Source: Macrosoma leucophasiata (lineage: Eukaryota > Arthropoda > Insecta > Lepidoptera > Hedylidae). From it: a stretch of 64,000 nucleotides of DNA. A model generated the notes under the pieces. That model worked only from the letters and a program-made list of their open reading frames with translations. It was not told the origin of the DNA and ran no database searches. Shown here piece after piece: positions 11,310 through 20,340 of the stretch. The DNA is taken from contig JAWQUS010000022.1 in assembly GCA_036365455.1 (NCBI GenBank), positions 1,612,001 through 1,676,000 on the forward strand, written 5' to 3'. The first letter of the stretch is position 1; the number at the start of each line of letters is the position of its first letter. The translations under genes and the position numbers were made by a program.

Positions 11310-11725
11310 GGTAATGTGCCCCATGTTGACAGACCCGCCACCTGTTAGGTACATGGGCCAAAACATAACTGGCGAATCGTGGGTATTTTGATGTATGCTT
11401 GAATTAATGCTCTTTTACTGGTGGTAGAGCTCCCGTGACGGAGCTCGCGGGCGTAGGCACCACCGCATTGCCTAATTTACTTGCCGCAGTGTTCAGCACT
11501 ATCGTGTTCCGGTCAGGTGGTAATGTACGGCACAGAGGCATAACACCTTAGGCCTCAGGAGTGGTAACGCATCGGCATTTTGACCTTGATCTTCATGTAG
11601 TTGTCTATAGGCTACAGTCATCACTTAACATCAATGTGAACTGCATGCTTGTTTGCCACGTCCAGTACATTAAAAAAAAAACCTCTGCCTACCCCTTCGG
11701 GGATCACAGGCGTGAAGTTATGTTA
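11310..11725 (+). repeat. SINE-A copy interrupted by a BMC-like element
   Basis: The left part (GACAGACCCGCCACCTGTTA to ATGCTTGAATTAATGC) and right part (CCTCTGCCTACCCCTTCGGG) are separated by the BMC-like insertion at 11408-11682. Confidence 0.65.
11408..11682 (+). repeat. BMC-like element, full length
   Basis: Runs from TTTACTGGTGGTAGAGCTCC to GTTTGCCACGTCCAGTACAT plus an A-run. It starts at the same base as most copies in the window. Confidence 0.75.
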
Positions 11726-12029
11726 TCTAAAAATACAATATGACAATTTATTTCTCCTGTGTATCAATGATTAACACAAAAACAAATGTTGACTATACCT
11801 AAAATCAAAAACATGGAATGTTCGCACAGAAAACATTGTATAAAAATTAAATACGCCCAAACATCGCGATCTGAATAAAAGATTGGGAATCTGCCATTTT
11901 TCTCCCTTTCCGGCCCGGAAGTCGATTCCGAATTCAAATTTGGAATTGTATCGGAAGGGACGCTGACTGTGCTGTGGGAGGGTAGGCTCGCTTTATTTAT
12001 TTAGTCAAGATTGGGTCTAGTTCAGTAAT

Positions 12030-12430
12030 AGCCGAGAAAAAAAATGCTATATTTAAATGAAAGGAGACGTTCAAAAACGTATAAGAAGCATAAAACGTAT
12101 AAGAAGCATAAACGTATAAGAAGCATAAAATACTAAATCATTTTCAGCTACTCAAATCGTTTATTATACGCTCAATGAACTGTCGCAAGGAAGTAGATAA
12201 TAAATCTATGGTTGTAATTATATTTCAAAAACAAGAATGTCATAGTAGCTATATGGTGACATATCGTTTGCATACAAAAATTACATCAAATTAAATTCCA
12301 GACAAAATCAACGATTCAAATTATTTTTTAAGTATTTTTCCATGATTCTACGTATTTTTCTCTATCTTTTGTTAGTGTTCAAGGTGCGGGCCCACAGAAC
12401 AGAAAACGTGGAACTTGCCCTTTAAATCAA
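12030..12430. mobile_element. MITE with AAGGAGACGTTC ends
   Basis: The left end is AAAGGAGACGTTCAAAAACG; the body shares TTCAGCTACTCAAATCGTTT and ATTTTTCCATGATTCTACG with 48866-49200, and the right end is GGAACTTGCCCTTTA. Three tandem units of ACGTATAAGAAGCATAAA lie at about 12075-12130. The superfamily was not determined. Confidence 0.6.
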
Positions 12431-12550
12431 GAGTCCTATAATACAGGTTTTGTATGACCGGGCTCCTCTCGGGGTTCAAATCCTACGCGAAGTCAATATA
12501 CCACTTTATCATTATACAGAAGAAATTTTCTTTATTTACCACATTAAGTC

Positions 12551-12990
12551 CTTTTTTTATGTCATGATGAAGGCAAAGAAGCATACAGTTCACATGTCTA
12601 TAGACATCTGCACAAAAACAGGATGTCAAAATGCAGATGCATTGTGATCCCTGCGCAGACGAAGGACTTTTGTGCCTAGAGGACATAAATTCTCAGACAT
12701 TTTGGGGTACTTTTAGTCCAGGACTTTTGTCGTTATATGACCTAAATTCTCAGACATTTTGGGGTACTTTTAGTCCTTTGTGTGCGTTATTCCATACAGT
12801 TTATTAGAGATCTATATTGATGGACAAAATAGTACCCTGGGGACAGTACCTCGTATGCGCAGGCCATAACTAACTTGGCCTCAGTGATATAAGTGCACGA
12901 ACATACATTACCATCTAACCGGAACAAGATAGTGCTGAAGACTAACATTTGCCGGTAGATAAATTAAGTAATGCGGTGCTGCCAACGCCC
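12551..12990 (-). repeat. Diverged BMC-like element
   Basis: CATACAGTTCACATGTCTAT to ATGCAGATGCATTGTGATC and, after a gap, CATTACCATCTAACCGGAAC to GTAATGCGGTGCTGCC. The intervening 12650-12895 has a short direct repeat around CTCAGACATTTTGGGGTAC (12695 and 12752). Confidence 0.55.
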
Positions 12991-13181
12991 TAAGTGTGCT
13001 TTCCATTAGAGATGTGCTATGCAGCTATGCTGCGAAGATGTGAAATCTACGCTACGAAAATATGTGACCGTTTCCACTAATACTAAGCTATGTAGCTGTA
13101 CGACGAAGATGCGCTATGCATGCGCATACGCCGCCGCAAAGTGCGCGGCAGATACTCGTCGCTACACCACTCGCAACGGCC

Positions 13182-13370
13182 CATAGCACGCATCCATAGC
13201 TCGCATCCATAGCACGCATCCATAACTCGCATCCATAGCACGCATCCATAGCTCGCATCCATAGCACGCATCCATAGCACGCATCCATAGCTCGCATCCA
13301 TAGCACGCATCCATAGCTCGCATCCATAGCTCGCATCCATAGCACGCATCCATAGCACGCATCCATAGCT
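13182..13370. repeat. 13-bp minisatellite, 14 full copies
   Basis: Unit CATAGCACGCATC, alternating with a CATAGCTCGCATC variant (one copy CATAACTCGCATC), 14 complete units plus a 7-base remainder. The minus strand has no stop in any of its three frames, so three overlapping open frames appear, all repeating the same 13-residue pattern. It replaces the left half of a hAT-M1 copy. Confidence 0.9.
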
Positions 13371-13483
13371 AATTTCACGCACACATTTAAACATCTAGGC
13401 GACAGGTATAGGCCCATTTGGGCTTGTACTTTGACAGAGAAGAAAGGCTGCATATGGCTACTCCCCTCCGGTGTTACTCTATG
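13371..13483 (+). mobile_element. hAT-M1 MITE, right half only
   Basis: AATTTCACGCACACATTTAA to GGCTACTCCCCTCCGGTG and TTACTCTATG. The left half is missing and the minisatellite abuts it. A BMC-like 3' end follows at 13484-13545. Confidence 0.75.
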
Positions 13484-13545
13484 CTTAACATCAATGTGAA
13501 CAGCATGCTTGTTTGCCACTTCCATTACATGAAAAAAGGATACAA

Positions 13546-14012
13546 TACAGTATTGTACCACCACCGCTTAAAGTTAAGATAGCGAAATCAGAAGAATATA
13601 TACCAGAAAAATAAACTTGAATTTTCAAATTAAAATCAAGCTGAAAATCATAAAAATCTGCTGCAGCGAAAATTTAAAGTACAATAACACCTAGATATCG
13701 TCTGCATGAAACCGAACGGGAGAAAATTTCGCCGCGTTTCCCGCGAAAAAACCGCTTTGACAGCGAAAAAGGCGGGAGTCGCCATTACAGACAAGTGACG
13801 CCTCGGCCGGCCGTATAATTGGCGAGTCGGAGTTATGGACGGATTTTAATAACGTTAAACCACGAGTTATTGCTTGTTCATCTTATTTATTTGCTGGTAC
13901 AACGTTGTTTTGTTGTACTGTTGGGGATTTTGGGACAAAATATATTAAGAGGGTTCCATTTTTTTTTATTCTTTGTTTAAAAAGATTGACACGTAGCTCG
14001 TAGATAAGATAA
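13546..14012. other. Unrecognised intergenic DNA
   Basis: Mostly unique-looking, with a GC-rich patch near 13710-13830 (GAAAATTTCGCCGCGTTTCC). No gene signal was seen. Confidence 0.35.
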
Positions 14013-14019
14013 GCACTAC

Positions 14020-14222
14020 CAGAGAATACGTAATAATACTACGTATAGAATGGACACTTCGACGTCCCGCCCGATTTCCCCGCATCACCCAACCTTCTCC
14101 CCTCTTATGGGCGACGGTTGTTATTTTGTACGTGCTACGCACACAGATGCACTTGTAAATGATTGGTGACTGTGTAATAGAGACAAAATTAAGCGTTTGT
14201 ATGGCGGAGTGTCCGCGGTGTG
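14020..14222 (-). mobile_element. M7 MITE with perfect 7-bp duplication
   Basis: Starts CAGAGAATACGTAATAATAC and ends GTCCGCGGTGTG. GCACTAC flanks exactly at 14013-14019 and 14223-14229. This is the cleanest M7 duplication in the window. Confidence 0.75.
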
Positions 14223-14243
14223 GCACTACTGCGTTACAGTATT

Positions 14244-14505
14244 CAACATGAAATATCACACATCGACCTTACGAAGGAGACTTCGGCTTGTTTCGGATCT
14301 GTAGAGCATTATCTTATTCGCACCTTACCTATGTGACGTTTGTCGATCATTTTGATCAAGTTTTGTCGAATACCGGTCTATCAGTGCTTAGGTAGGGACT
14401 GCCCTTGGCAGTGTGCAGCAGAGATAACGCTCTACGAAGTCGAAACTAGCCGATTGTTCCTTTCGTAGGCTCAATGTACAATATTTCTTGCTGGGTACTC
14501 TTACC
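14244..14505 (+). mobile_element. M8 MITE, best complete copy
   Basis: Long imperfect inverted ends: ATGAAATATCACACATCGAC and ATGTACAATATTTCTTGCTG. Inside lie GATCATTTTGATCAAG and GCAGAGATAACGCTCTACGA. Partial copies are at 3703, 4813, 8646, 16793, 44815, 50708 and 58100. Confidence 0.65.
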
Positions 14506-14532
14506 CAAAGATGTTAGAAGGCTGCTAACGTC

Positions 14533-14690
14533 TTTCCCCCTTATTCATAAACGTACATTAGATACGTTTTAGCTATAGAATGCTGTCTTTGTCAGTTGCA
14601 TTGTCAAATGTGCAGGATAGAAAAAGACAAAGGAGAGATTAGCAACACTTTAGCTAAAATACGTTTATGAAGTAGGGGGTTTGACTCTAC
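14533..14690. mobile_element. MITE with ATTCATAAACGTA ends
   Basis: Inverted ends CCCCCTTATTCATAAACGTA and ATACGTTTATGAAGTAGGGG. A second copy lies at 25816-26010 and shares the block GGATAGAAAAAGACAAAGGA. Confidence 0.7.
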
Positions 14691-14839
14691 CTTAACATGT
14701 CGCTTAATGGTAGTGTTCAGCACTACACGATGACCAGATTCTTTTTAACATTCTGCTAAGTCTCCTCAAACTATGCAATATTCTGCATAACGATGTAATT
14801 CATCATTTTTCTCCCCGATGAGTATGACAACAGAAAATT

Positions 14840-15153
14840 CACTTAACTTCACGCCTGAAATCCCCGAAGGGGTAGGCTGAGGTATGTATGCATTCAAGTA
14901 TACATGCAAACACCCACTATTCGTCGCTTACGTTTTGGCCCATGTAACAAGTGGCGAGCCTGTTGTCATCTCCGGACACATTACCAAACTTTGAGGTACT
15001 GTGCCAACTTCCAGAAAATGGAAAAATCCAATATCAATAGAACCAGAGATAAAGGACTTTACACCATTATCACTGATAGACCCCGACCTAGGAATCGAAA
15101 CCAGGACCTCAGCGTAGTAGTAGTAGTGGCCTGCTACCACCAGGCTACTGAGG
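14840..15153 (-). repeat. SINE-A, near full length, inverted
   Basis: Runs from TTCACGCCTGAAATCCCCGA to the inverted head TGGCCTGCTACCACCAGGCT. The B-box region is degenerate (GGAATCGAAACC). Confidence 0.75.
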
Positions 15154-15595
15154 CAAAATACCCGTATTATACATAATTTTTTTAATTTGATAAGCAAAAC
15201 AACAGGCAACGCTCTATCAATACTCGTATATCTTAAAATTTTAAAAGAAGAAGTTATTCGTTGATGGTGGGGTAGTAACGTCCCGACCCCAGCTATTTAT
15301 TAACTTTAATTTCAATGTAGGTAACCTTGAAATATCAAATCTAGGTACAACTGCTTCGTAATGCTATGCAAACACCTCCAAGTTTCTCGATCTCGACACA
15401 ACTTGAACTTTCCCGACAAGTTAATAAATTTAAAAGCTAGTAATCGAGGTCAATATTACTTCAGTCTTAAGTGTTGCCAGATCTTATGTTTTTTTACCGA
15501 AATTCTTGGCATGTTTAAACTTCTTTACAAATTCACAACGGCTATTTCAACTCATTTCACATACCAGTAAATAATAACAATTTTTATATTTTCAA
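15154..15595. other. Intergenic, nothing recognised
   Basis: AT-rich and unique-looking. The open frame at 15361-15570 has no recognisable motif. Confidence 0.35.
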
Positions 15596-15780
15596 AATTA
15601 CCTTAGTGGTCTCGTGGAAACCACTGAGGTAATTTAGAAAGGCCAGGCCGCTACTACTGCGCTGGGTCTTGGGTTCGATTTCCGGGTCGGAGGTTATCAG
15701 AGATAACGGTTTGAAATCCTATTATGTCTGCCGCTATGGTTACTCCACTCCGGTCGTGGCCCGTGTTGCTCTATAGTGAG
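15596..15780 (+). repeat. SINE-A head fragment and hAT-M1 end scrap
   Basis: 15596-15725 holds GGCCGCTACTACTGCGCTGG and GGTTCGATTTCCGGGTCGG. 15728-15775 matches the right end of hAT-M1 (CCGTGTTGCTCTATAG). Confidence 0.55.
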
Positions 15781-16023
15781 CGCAGAAGGTGCTCCAGCCT
15801 AACCAAATGAAGATGATACGAAACCAATATTTATTTAAATATCAAACCAAAAAACGTAGTAAAAAAACGACAGCGAATAGAGATCCCACCTGCGCCTAAC
15901 AACCGCCGCCAACCTTCGATAAAATCATTAATATTGTATACTTGGGGTGGATTTTTAGACGTTTTTCTTCTTAATATTGGCCACGTGGATATTTTGCAAG
16001 AAAATGGCTAACCGTCTTTTTTG

Positions 16024-16170
16024 ACGTGACAACGTCTTAAATTAGGTTGCGGCTCGGAGTCACTCATGAAAAAGTGTAACGCCCGGTAACGTAACGATGA
16101 GTCACCGAACGAGAGAGAGGCCTGCCGGACCGGCGAATGCCTTTCTACCGAGAAAAAGACGTTGTCACGT
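16024..16170. mobile_element. 147-bp element with 15-bp perfect inverted arms
   Basis: ACGTGACAACGTCTT (16024-16038) and its exact complement AAGACGTTGTCACGT (16156-16170) bracket a GC-richer core that contains AGTCACTCATG and GATGAGTCACC as a second, inner inverted pair. It resembles a short terminal-inverted-repeat element; the family is not known to me. Confidence 0.5.
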
Positions 16171-16211
16171 AAAATCTTCGCCCGTAAAACCGACTTTACA
16201 GGCAACCAGTT

Positions 16212-16735
16212 TTTTATGTAATGGAAGTGGTAAACAAGCACGCAGTTCACAATGATGTTAAGTGATGGCTGCAGCCTATAGACACTTACACAAAGACCAA
16301 GGTCAAAATGTAGATGAGTTACCACTCTTGAGGCACAGAATATGTAATAATACTACGTACAGAATGGACACTTCGACGTCCCGCCCGATTTGCCTGCATC
16401 ACTCAACCCCTTCCCCTCTTATGGGCGACGGTTGGTATTTTGTACGTGCTACGCACACAGGTGCGCGTGTAAATGCACGTCACTGATTGATGTCTGTGTA
16501 ATAGAAACCAAATTAAGCGTTTGTATGGAATTTCGGCGGAGTGTCCGCGGTGTGCCTGAGGTCTAAGGTGTAATGCCTCTGTGCCGTAAATTACCGGGCC
16601 ATACATTACCATTTACCACCTGACCGGAACACGATAGTGCTAAACACTACCATTTAGCGGCAAGTATATTAGGTAATGAGGTGGTACCTACGCCCGCGAG
16701 CTCTGTCACTGGAGCTCTGCCACCAGTATAAAAGA
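16212..16735 (-). repeat. BMC-like element carrying an M7 MITE
   Basis: Begins TTTATGTAATGGAAGTGGTA and ends GGAGCTCTGCCACCAGTATA. The M7 element at 16334-16554 interrupts it within the TGAGG motif. Confidence 0.75.
16334..16554 (-). mobile_element. M7 MITE
   Basis: Starts CACAGAATATGTAATAATAC and ends GTCCGCGGTGTG. Flanks are CTTGAGG and CCTGAGG, 7 bp with one mismatch; the intact BMC-like sequence predicts CCTGAGG. Confidence 0.65.
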
Positions 16736-16792
16736 CCGTCTTAAAGACTTCTTGGTTTTAATAGACACCTGTGAGTGTGTGTGGTACAGTGC

Positions 16793-17188
16793 TCTTCAAG
16801 AGATAATTGCACATCGAGCAAAAAGAGACAATCGGCTGGGTTCGGATTCGTAGAGCATTATCTCTGCCCATAGAGCAACACAGGCCACCGGTCGCGGCGA
16901 ACTGGCGGGGCGTAGCCATAGCGTTTATTACCGATGCAAAACAATCTGTAATTTTTTGCGGGGGGAAATGCGTGCGACACACACGCACACTACAAAAATC
17001 GTCTAACACTACGAAACTCACACCTTGACTTTAACAAAATACAGAAACAATTTCACGCACACATTTAAACATCTAGGCAACAGGTATAGGCCCATTTGGG
17101 CTTTTACTTTGACAAGAGGGGAAAGCCTGCATATGGCTACTCCCCTCCGGTGTTGCTCTATGTCTCTGCCGCACACTACCTATGTTTC
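16793..17188 (-). mobile_element. M8 fragment interrupted by hAT-M1
   Basis: TAATTGCACATCGAGCAAAA and GTAGAGCATTATCTCTGCC precede the hAT-M1 element; CGCACACTACCTATG follows it. Confidence 0.5.
16869..17162 (+). mobile_element. hAT-M1 MITE with perfect 8-bp duplication
   Basis: Ends CATAGAGCAACACAGG and GGTGTTGCTCTATG. TCTCTGCC is duplicated at 16861-16868 and 17163-17170. Confidence 0.9.
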
Positions 17189-17189
17189 T

Positions 17190-17475
17190 TTATGTAATGC
17201 AAGTGGCAAACAAGCATGCAGTTTGATGTTAAGTGATGACTGCAGCCTATAGACATTCGACCGATCACAAAGACCGAGGTCAAAATGCAGATGCGTTACC
17301 ACTCCTGAAGCCTAAGGTTTTATGCCACTGTGCCGGAAATTACATCGCCGTACATTACTACCTAAACTGAACACGATAGTGCTGAACGCTACTATTTACT
17401 AGCAAGTATATTAGGTAATGCAGTGGTGCCTACGCCCGAGCGCTCCGTCACTGGAGCTCTACCATCATGTGGTAA
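17190..17475 (-). repeat. BMC-like element
   Basis: ATGCAAGTGGCAAACAAGCA to CTGGAGCTCTACCATCATG. Near full length, with small deletions. Confidence 0.7.
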
Positions 17476-17522
17476 TATTAATGAATCTAATAAAAATTCA
17501 ATTAAATTATATTTCTTTGAAA

Positions 17523-17722
17523 GCATACATGAAGTATGTATCTATGTATCTTCACGCCAGGTCCCTAACGGGGTAGGCAGATAGTGTAGAACGCCAGATA
17601 TCCCGGTTCTGACATACCTCTCGCGCCTCGTCTACCTTCATCATTCTCTTCATACATGCACGCCGGTTCCTAAGACTTTTGACCCCACCATCAGACAGAA
17701 CTCGACCTATTTGGTCATGGTA
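17523..17722 (-). repeat. Dispersed repeat fragment (AACGCCAGATATCCCGG block)
   Basis: GTATCTTCACGCCAGGTCCC, ACGCCAGATATCCCGGTTCT and CATACATGCACGCCGGTTCC also occur at 33843-33990, and in part at 5245-5345 and 32930-32970. Probably a fragment of a larger LINE or its tail; no reading frame was recognised. Confidence 0.5.
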
Positions 17723-17865
17723 GGTCATGCACTCACTAATATATGGTACATGAAGTATTGATGGTGGATCCGGTCATGCACTCACTAATATATGGTACAT
17801 GAAGTATTGATGGTGGATCCGGTCATGCACTCACTAATATATGGTACATGAAGTATTGATGGTGG
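17723..17865. repeat. 49-bp tandem repeat, three copies
   Basis: Unit starts GGTCATGCACTCACTAATAT and ends GATGGTGGATCC, at 17723, 17772 and 17821; the last unit is cut at GGTGGA. The copies look identical, so the duplication is recent. Confidence 0.9.
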
Positions 17866-18199
17866 AATGCGCGGATCTCAGAGACTACCGATTCAAATTG
17901 ATTTTATGTTATAGACTAGCTGTTGCCCGCGGTTCCGACCGCGTGTCGGCCGCTTTTGGCGTAACATCGCGTCGCGTTTCATCACTTAACATCCATGTGA
18001 ACTGCATGCTTGTTTGCCATTTGCTACTTTCGTCACAGAAAAGTTTAGATAGTTTTCATTAAAGTTCTGCTAAAATCGTGCAGCGAATTACTTTTTCTCA
18101 GCCTTCGCCCATCAATATTTATTTATTACCTGCAAAAAAGGTCACATAAAAAATGTCACAGCGCTTTCACGATGCAACCTTTCCCTAAATGTTAGTTTT

Positions 18200-18480
18200 T
18201 TTTTTGATTGAATGTGGCAAACAAGCATGCAGTTCAAATTGATATTAAGTGATGACTGCAGCCTATAGACACCCACAGATAAACCAGAGGTCAAAATGCA
18301 GATGCATTACCACTCCTGAGGCTTAAGGTGTTATGCCTCTGTGGCGGGAATCACAGGGCCGTACATTTCATATAATTAGGCTCCTGGAGAGTATTTTTAC
18401 ATCGTAATTTTTTAAGTAGTGGAATACCACTAATAACCTATAATAATAATAGAATATTATTAAAAGCGAATTTTTCCACT
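18200..18480 (-). repeat. BMC-like element truncated by an inverted LINE tail
   Basis: AATGTGGCAAACAAGCATGC to GGGCCGTACATTT, then the inverted jockey-type tail ATAATTAGGCTCCTGGAGAG. Confidence 0.55.
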
Positions 18481-18589
18481 AGTTCAGTCAGTGCAGTCAG
18501 TCAATGAACTAGATCCATGGTGGTCAAACCATTCCGACTAAGGTACGATCCCAAACTCGGCACGCAGCAGTGCTGCCGCAGCACTACTG

Positions 18590-18830
18590 GTCTCCATATA
18601 TTATCTACCAGCTGTGCATGCGACTTCGTCCGCGTGAGAATTTATGATTGTTCAGTATGTACCCGGACAAAGTCGTGGGCGCAGCTAGTATAAAAGTAGC
18701 CTAAGTTACTCCTTATTACATAAGCTATCTGCCAGTGAAAGTCCCGTCAAAATCGGTCCAGCCGTTCCCAAGATTAGCCCCGCCAAACAAACAGACAGAC
18801 AGACAGACAGACAAAAATTGTAAAAAATGT
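18590..18830 (+). repeat. Dispersed repeat with GACA tract
   Basis: CAGCTGTGCATGCGACTTCG ... CAAAATCGGTCCAGCCGTTC ... five GACA units. Related fragments are at 37480-37670 (inverted), 40900-41095 (inverted) and 34640-34900. Confidence 0.55.
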
Positions 18831-18979
18831 TGTTTTGGTATATGTACCGTGTATACATACATACATATGCATCAAGTATTTTATATTACAAACAGACACT
18901 CCATTTTTTTTTAATTGTATAAATGAGTTTACATTGCGAGCTACACGACAGCAATACAATAGGCAATAGAGAAATATAC

Positions 18980-19265
18980 TGGTGCAGCAGTACGCAGCGG
19001 CAGCACTGCACTTGGAACTCTGCTAAGTGAATGACTATGTTTATGGTGAATTGATTTTCTTTTTCTTCTATGAAGGAATTGAAAAATTTGATGAATAAAA
19101 TCGGTAAAATTTTAATTTTATTTTATTTGAATATTAAAATTTTAATTTGATTATTATTAATACCAATTAAATAATCATTATTATTGTAAGTCATTTGCTA
19201 TAGGTAGCTTGTAAACTGACAATGCAAAAGTGTCATTGTAGACCAATTTAAAATAAAATATTTGA
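18980..19265 (+). repeat. LINE 3' tail (jockey-like family)
   Basis: GCAGCACTGCACTTGGAACT, TTCTTCTATGAAGGAATTG, GTAAACTGACAATGCAAAAG and ending in AAAATAAAATATTTGAG. No open frame precedes it. Confidence 0.6.
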
Positions 19266-19384
19266 GTTTGGGGAATTGTATCTGAATGCAGGGCAGATTA
19301 GTGTGCGGAATGAGTGATCAAAGATCAGGATCTGGCGGGACGTCGAAGTGTCCATTCTATACCTTATCTTCGTCTATTCTTTGC

Positions 19385-19510
19385 CACTGCATTACCTAAC
19401 CTTTCTTCCGGCAAATGGTAGTGTTCAGCACTATCGTCTTCAGATAAGATAGTAATGTATGGCCTCAAGAGTGGCAACACATCTGCATTTTGACCTTGGT
19501 TGTTTTTTTT
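19385..19510 (+). repeat. Diverged BMC-like fragment
   Basis: GCATTACCTAACCTTTCTTC, GGTAGTGTTCAGCACTATCG and GCATTTTGACCTTGG. Another 3' fragment is at 19905-19990. Confidence 0.5.
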
Positions 19511-20089
19511 TCTATTATAGCATTGCTATTACACATATTGCCAGTATCAAGTAAAACAATATTTCGTATTTGTATTTATTTAATTAAGCATTGTAAGTTA
19601 GTATAATATACAGTCAGTCAATTATTTATTAAGTATGTCAGTCAAGTGAGTTATAGTCAGTTCATGTCAGTTATTTGAGTAAAGCGATGGCTACTTTACC
19701 AGAACATTTATAATGAATTTTTGGAGGCAACCTGAAAGGTTGTGTTTTCGCACTGTTATTCTATTTCACTATACACGGGCACTGTAAAAAAACCTATATC
19801 AAACAAAATGCCACCAACTTTATTCAATATTACATAAAATGACACCAAGAAAATTAAATAAAATAAGAGCACCATACAACTCTATCAAAGTTCCCACCAA
19901 AAAAAAAAGATTTTTTTTGTGTAGATGTCTACAGGCCGCAGTCATGTATGTGCATTCTTGTTTGCCACCTTGATAACATAAAAAAAAACTGTCCCCTAGT
20001 GCTGGCAATTTAAGAAAAGTCATTTTTTTTTAATATAACTAAACAAAGACAAAATCCGGTGTAATGGAATCAGTAAATGGAATACCAAT

Positions 20090-20340
20090 TAAGTAATTCA
20101 GTTTATTAATATATTTCATATACATAATTAGGCTTCTGGATAGCACCTTTGCTGCAAATAATGGTGTCATTTAAAACTACCCAGAGTAAATAACGACTAA
20201 TAATAATAAAACACAAAATACATTAAGAGGAAACAAAACAATAAAGGATTGAATGTTTACAAACTCCTCCATTTCCCCATTTTAAAAAGAAACTGAGAAA
20301 AGGAATTAATTTGATCGTCTTAATAAAGGTTAACACTTAG
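20090..20340 (-). repeat. Inverted LINE 3' tail
   Basis: Inverted match to 4016-4310: ATAATTAGGCTTCTGGATAG, CTCCTCCATTTCCCCATTT and AAAAAGAAACTGAGAAAAGG. Confidence 0.55.

Noticed and set aside
13182..13370. CRISPR-like regular repeat
   Set aside because: 13-bp units with no spacers in an animal genome; a simple minisatellite.
13083..13564. Three overlapping minus-strand open frames with repeated Met/Asp/Cys/Trp residues
   Set aside because: They are translations of the 13-bp minisatellite in three frames; no unique coding sequence supports them.
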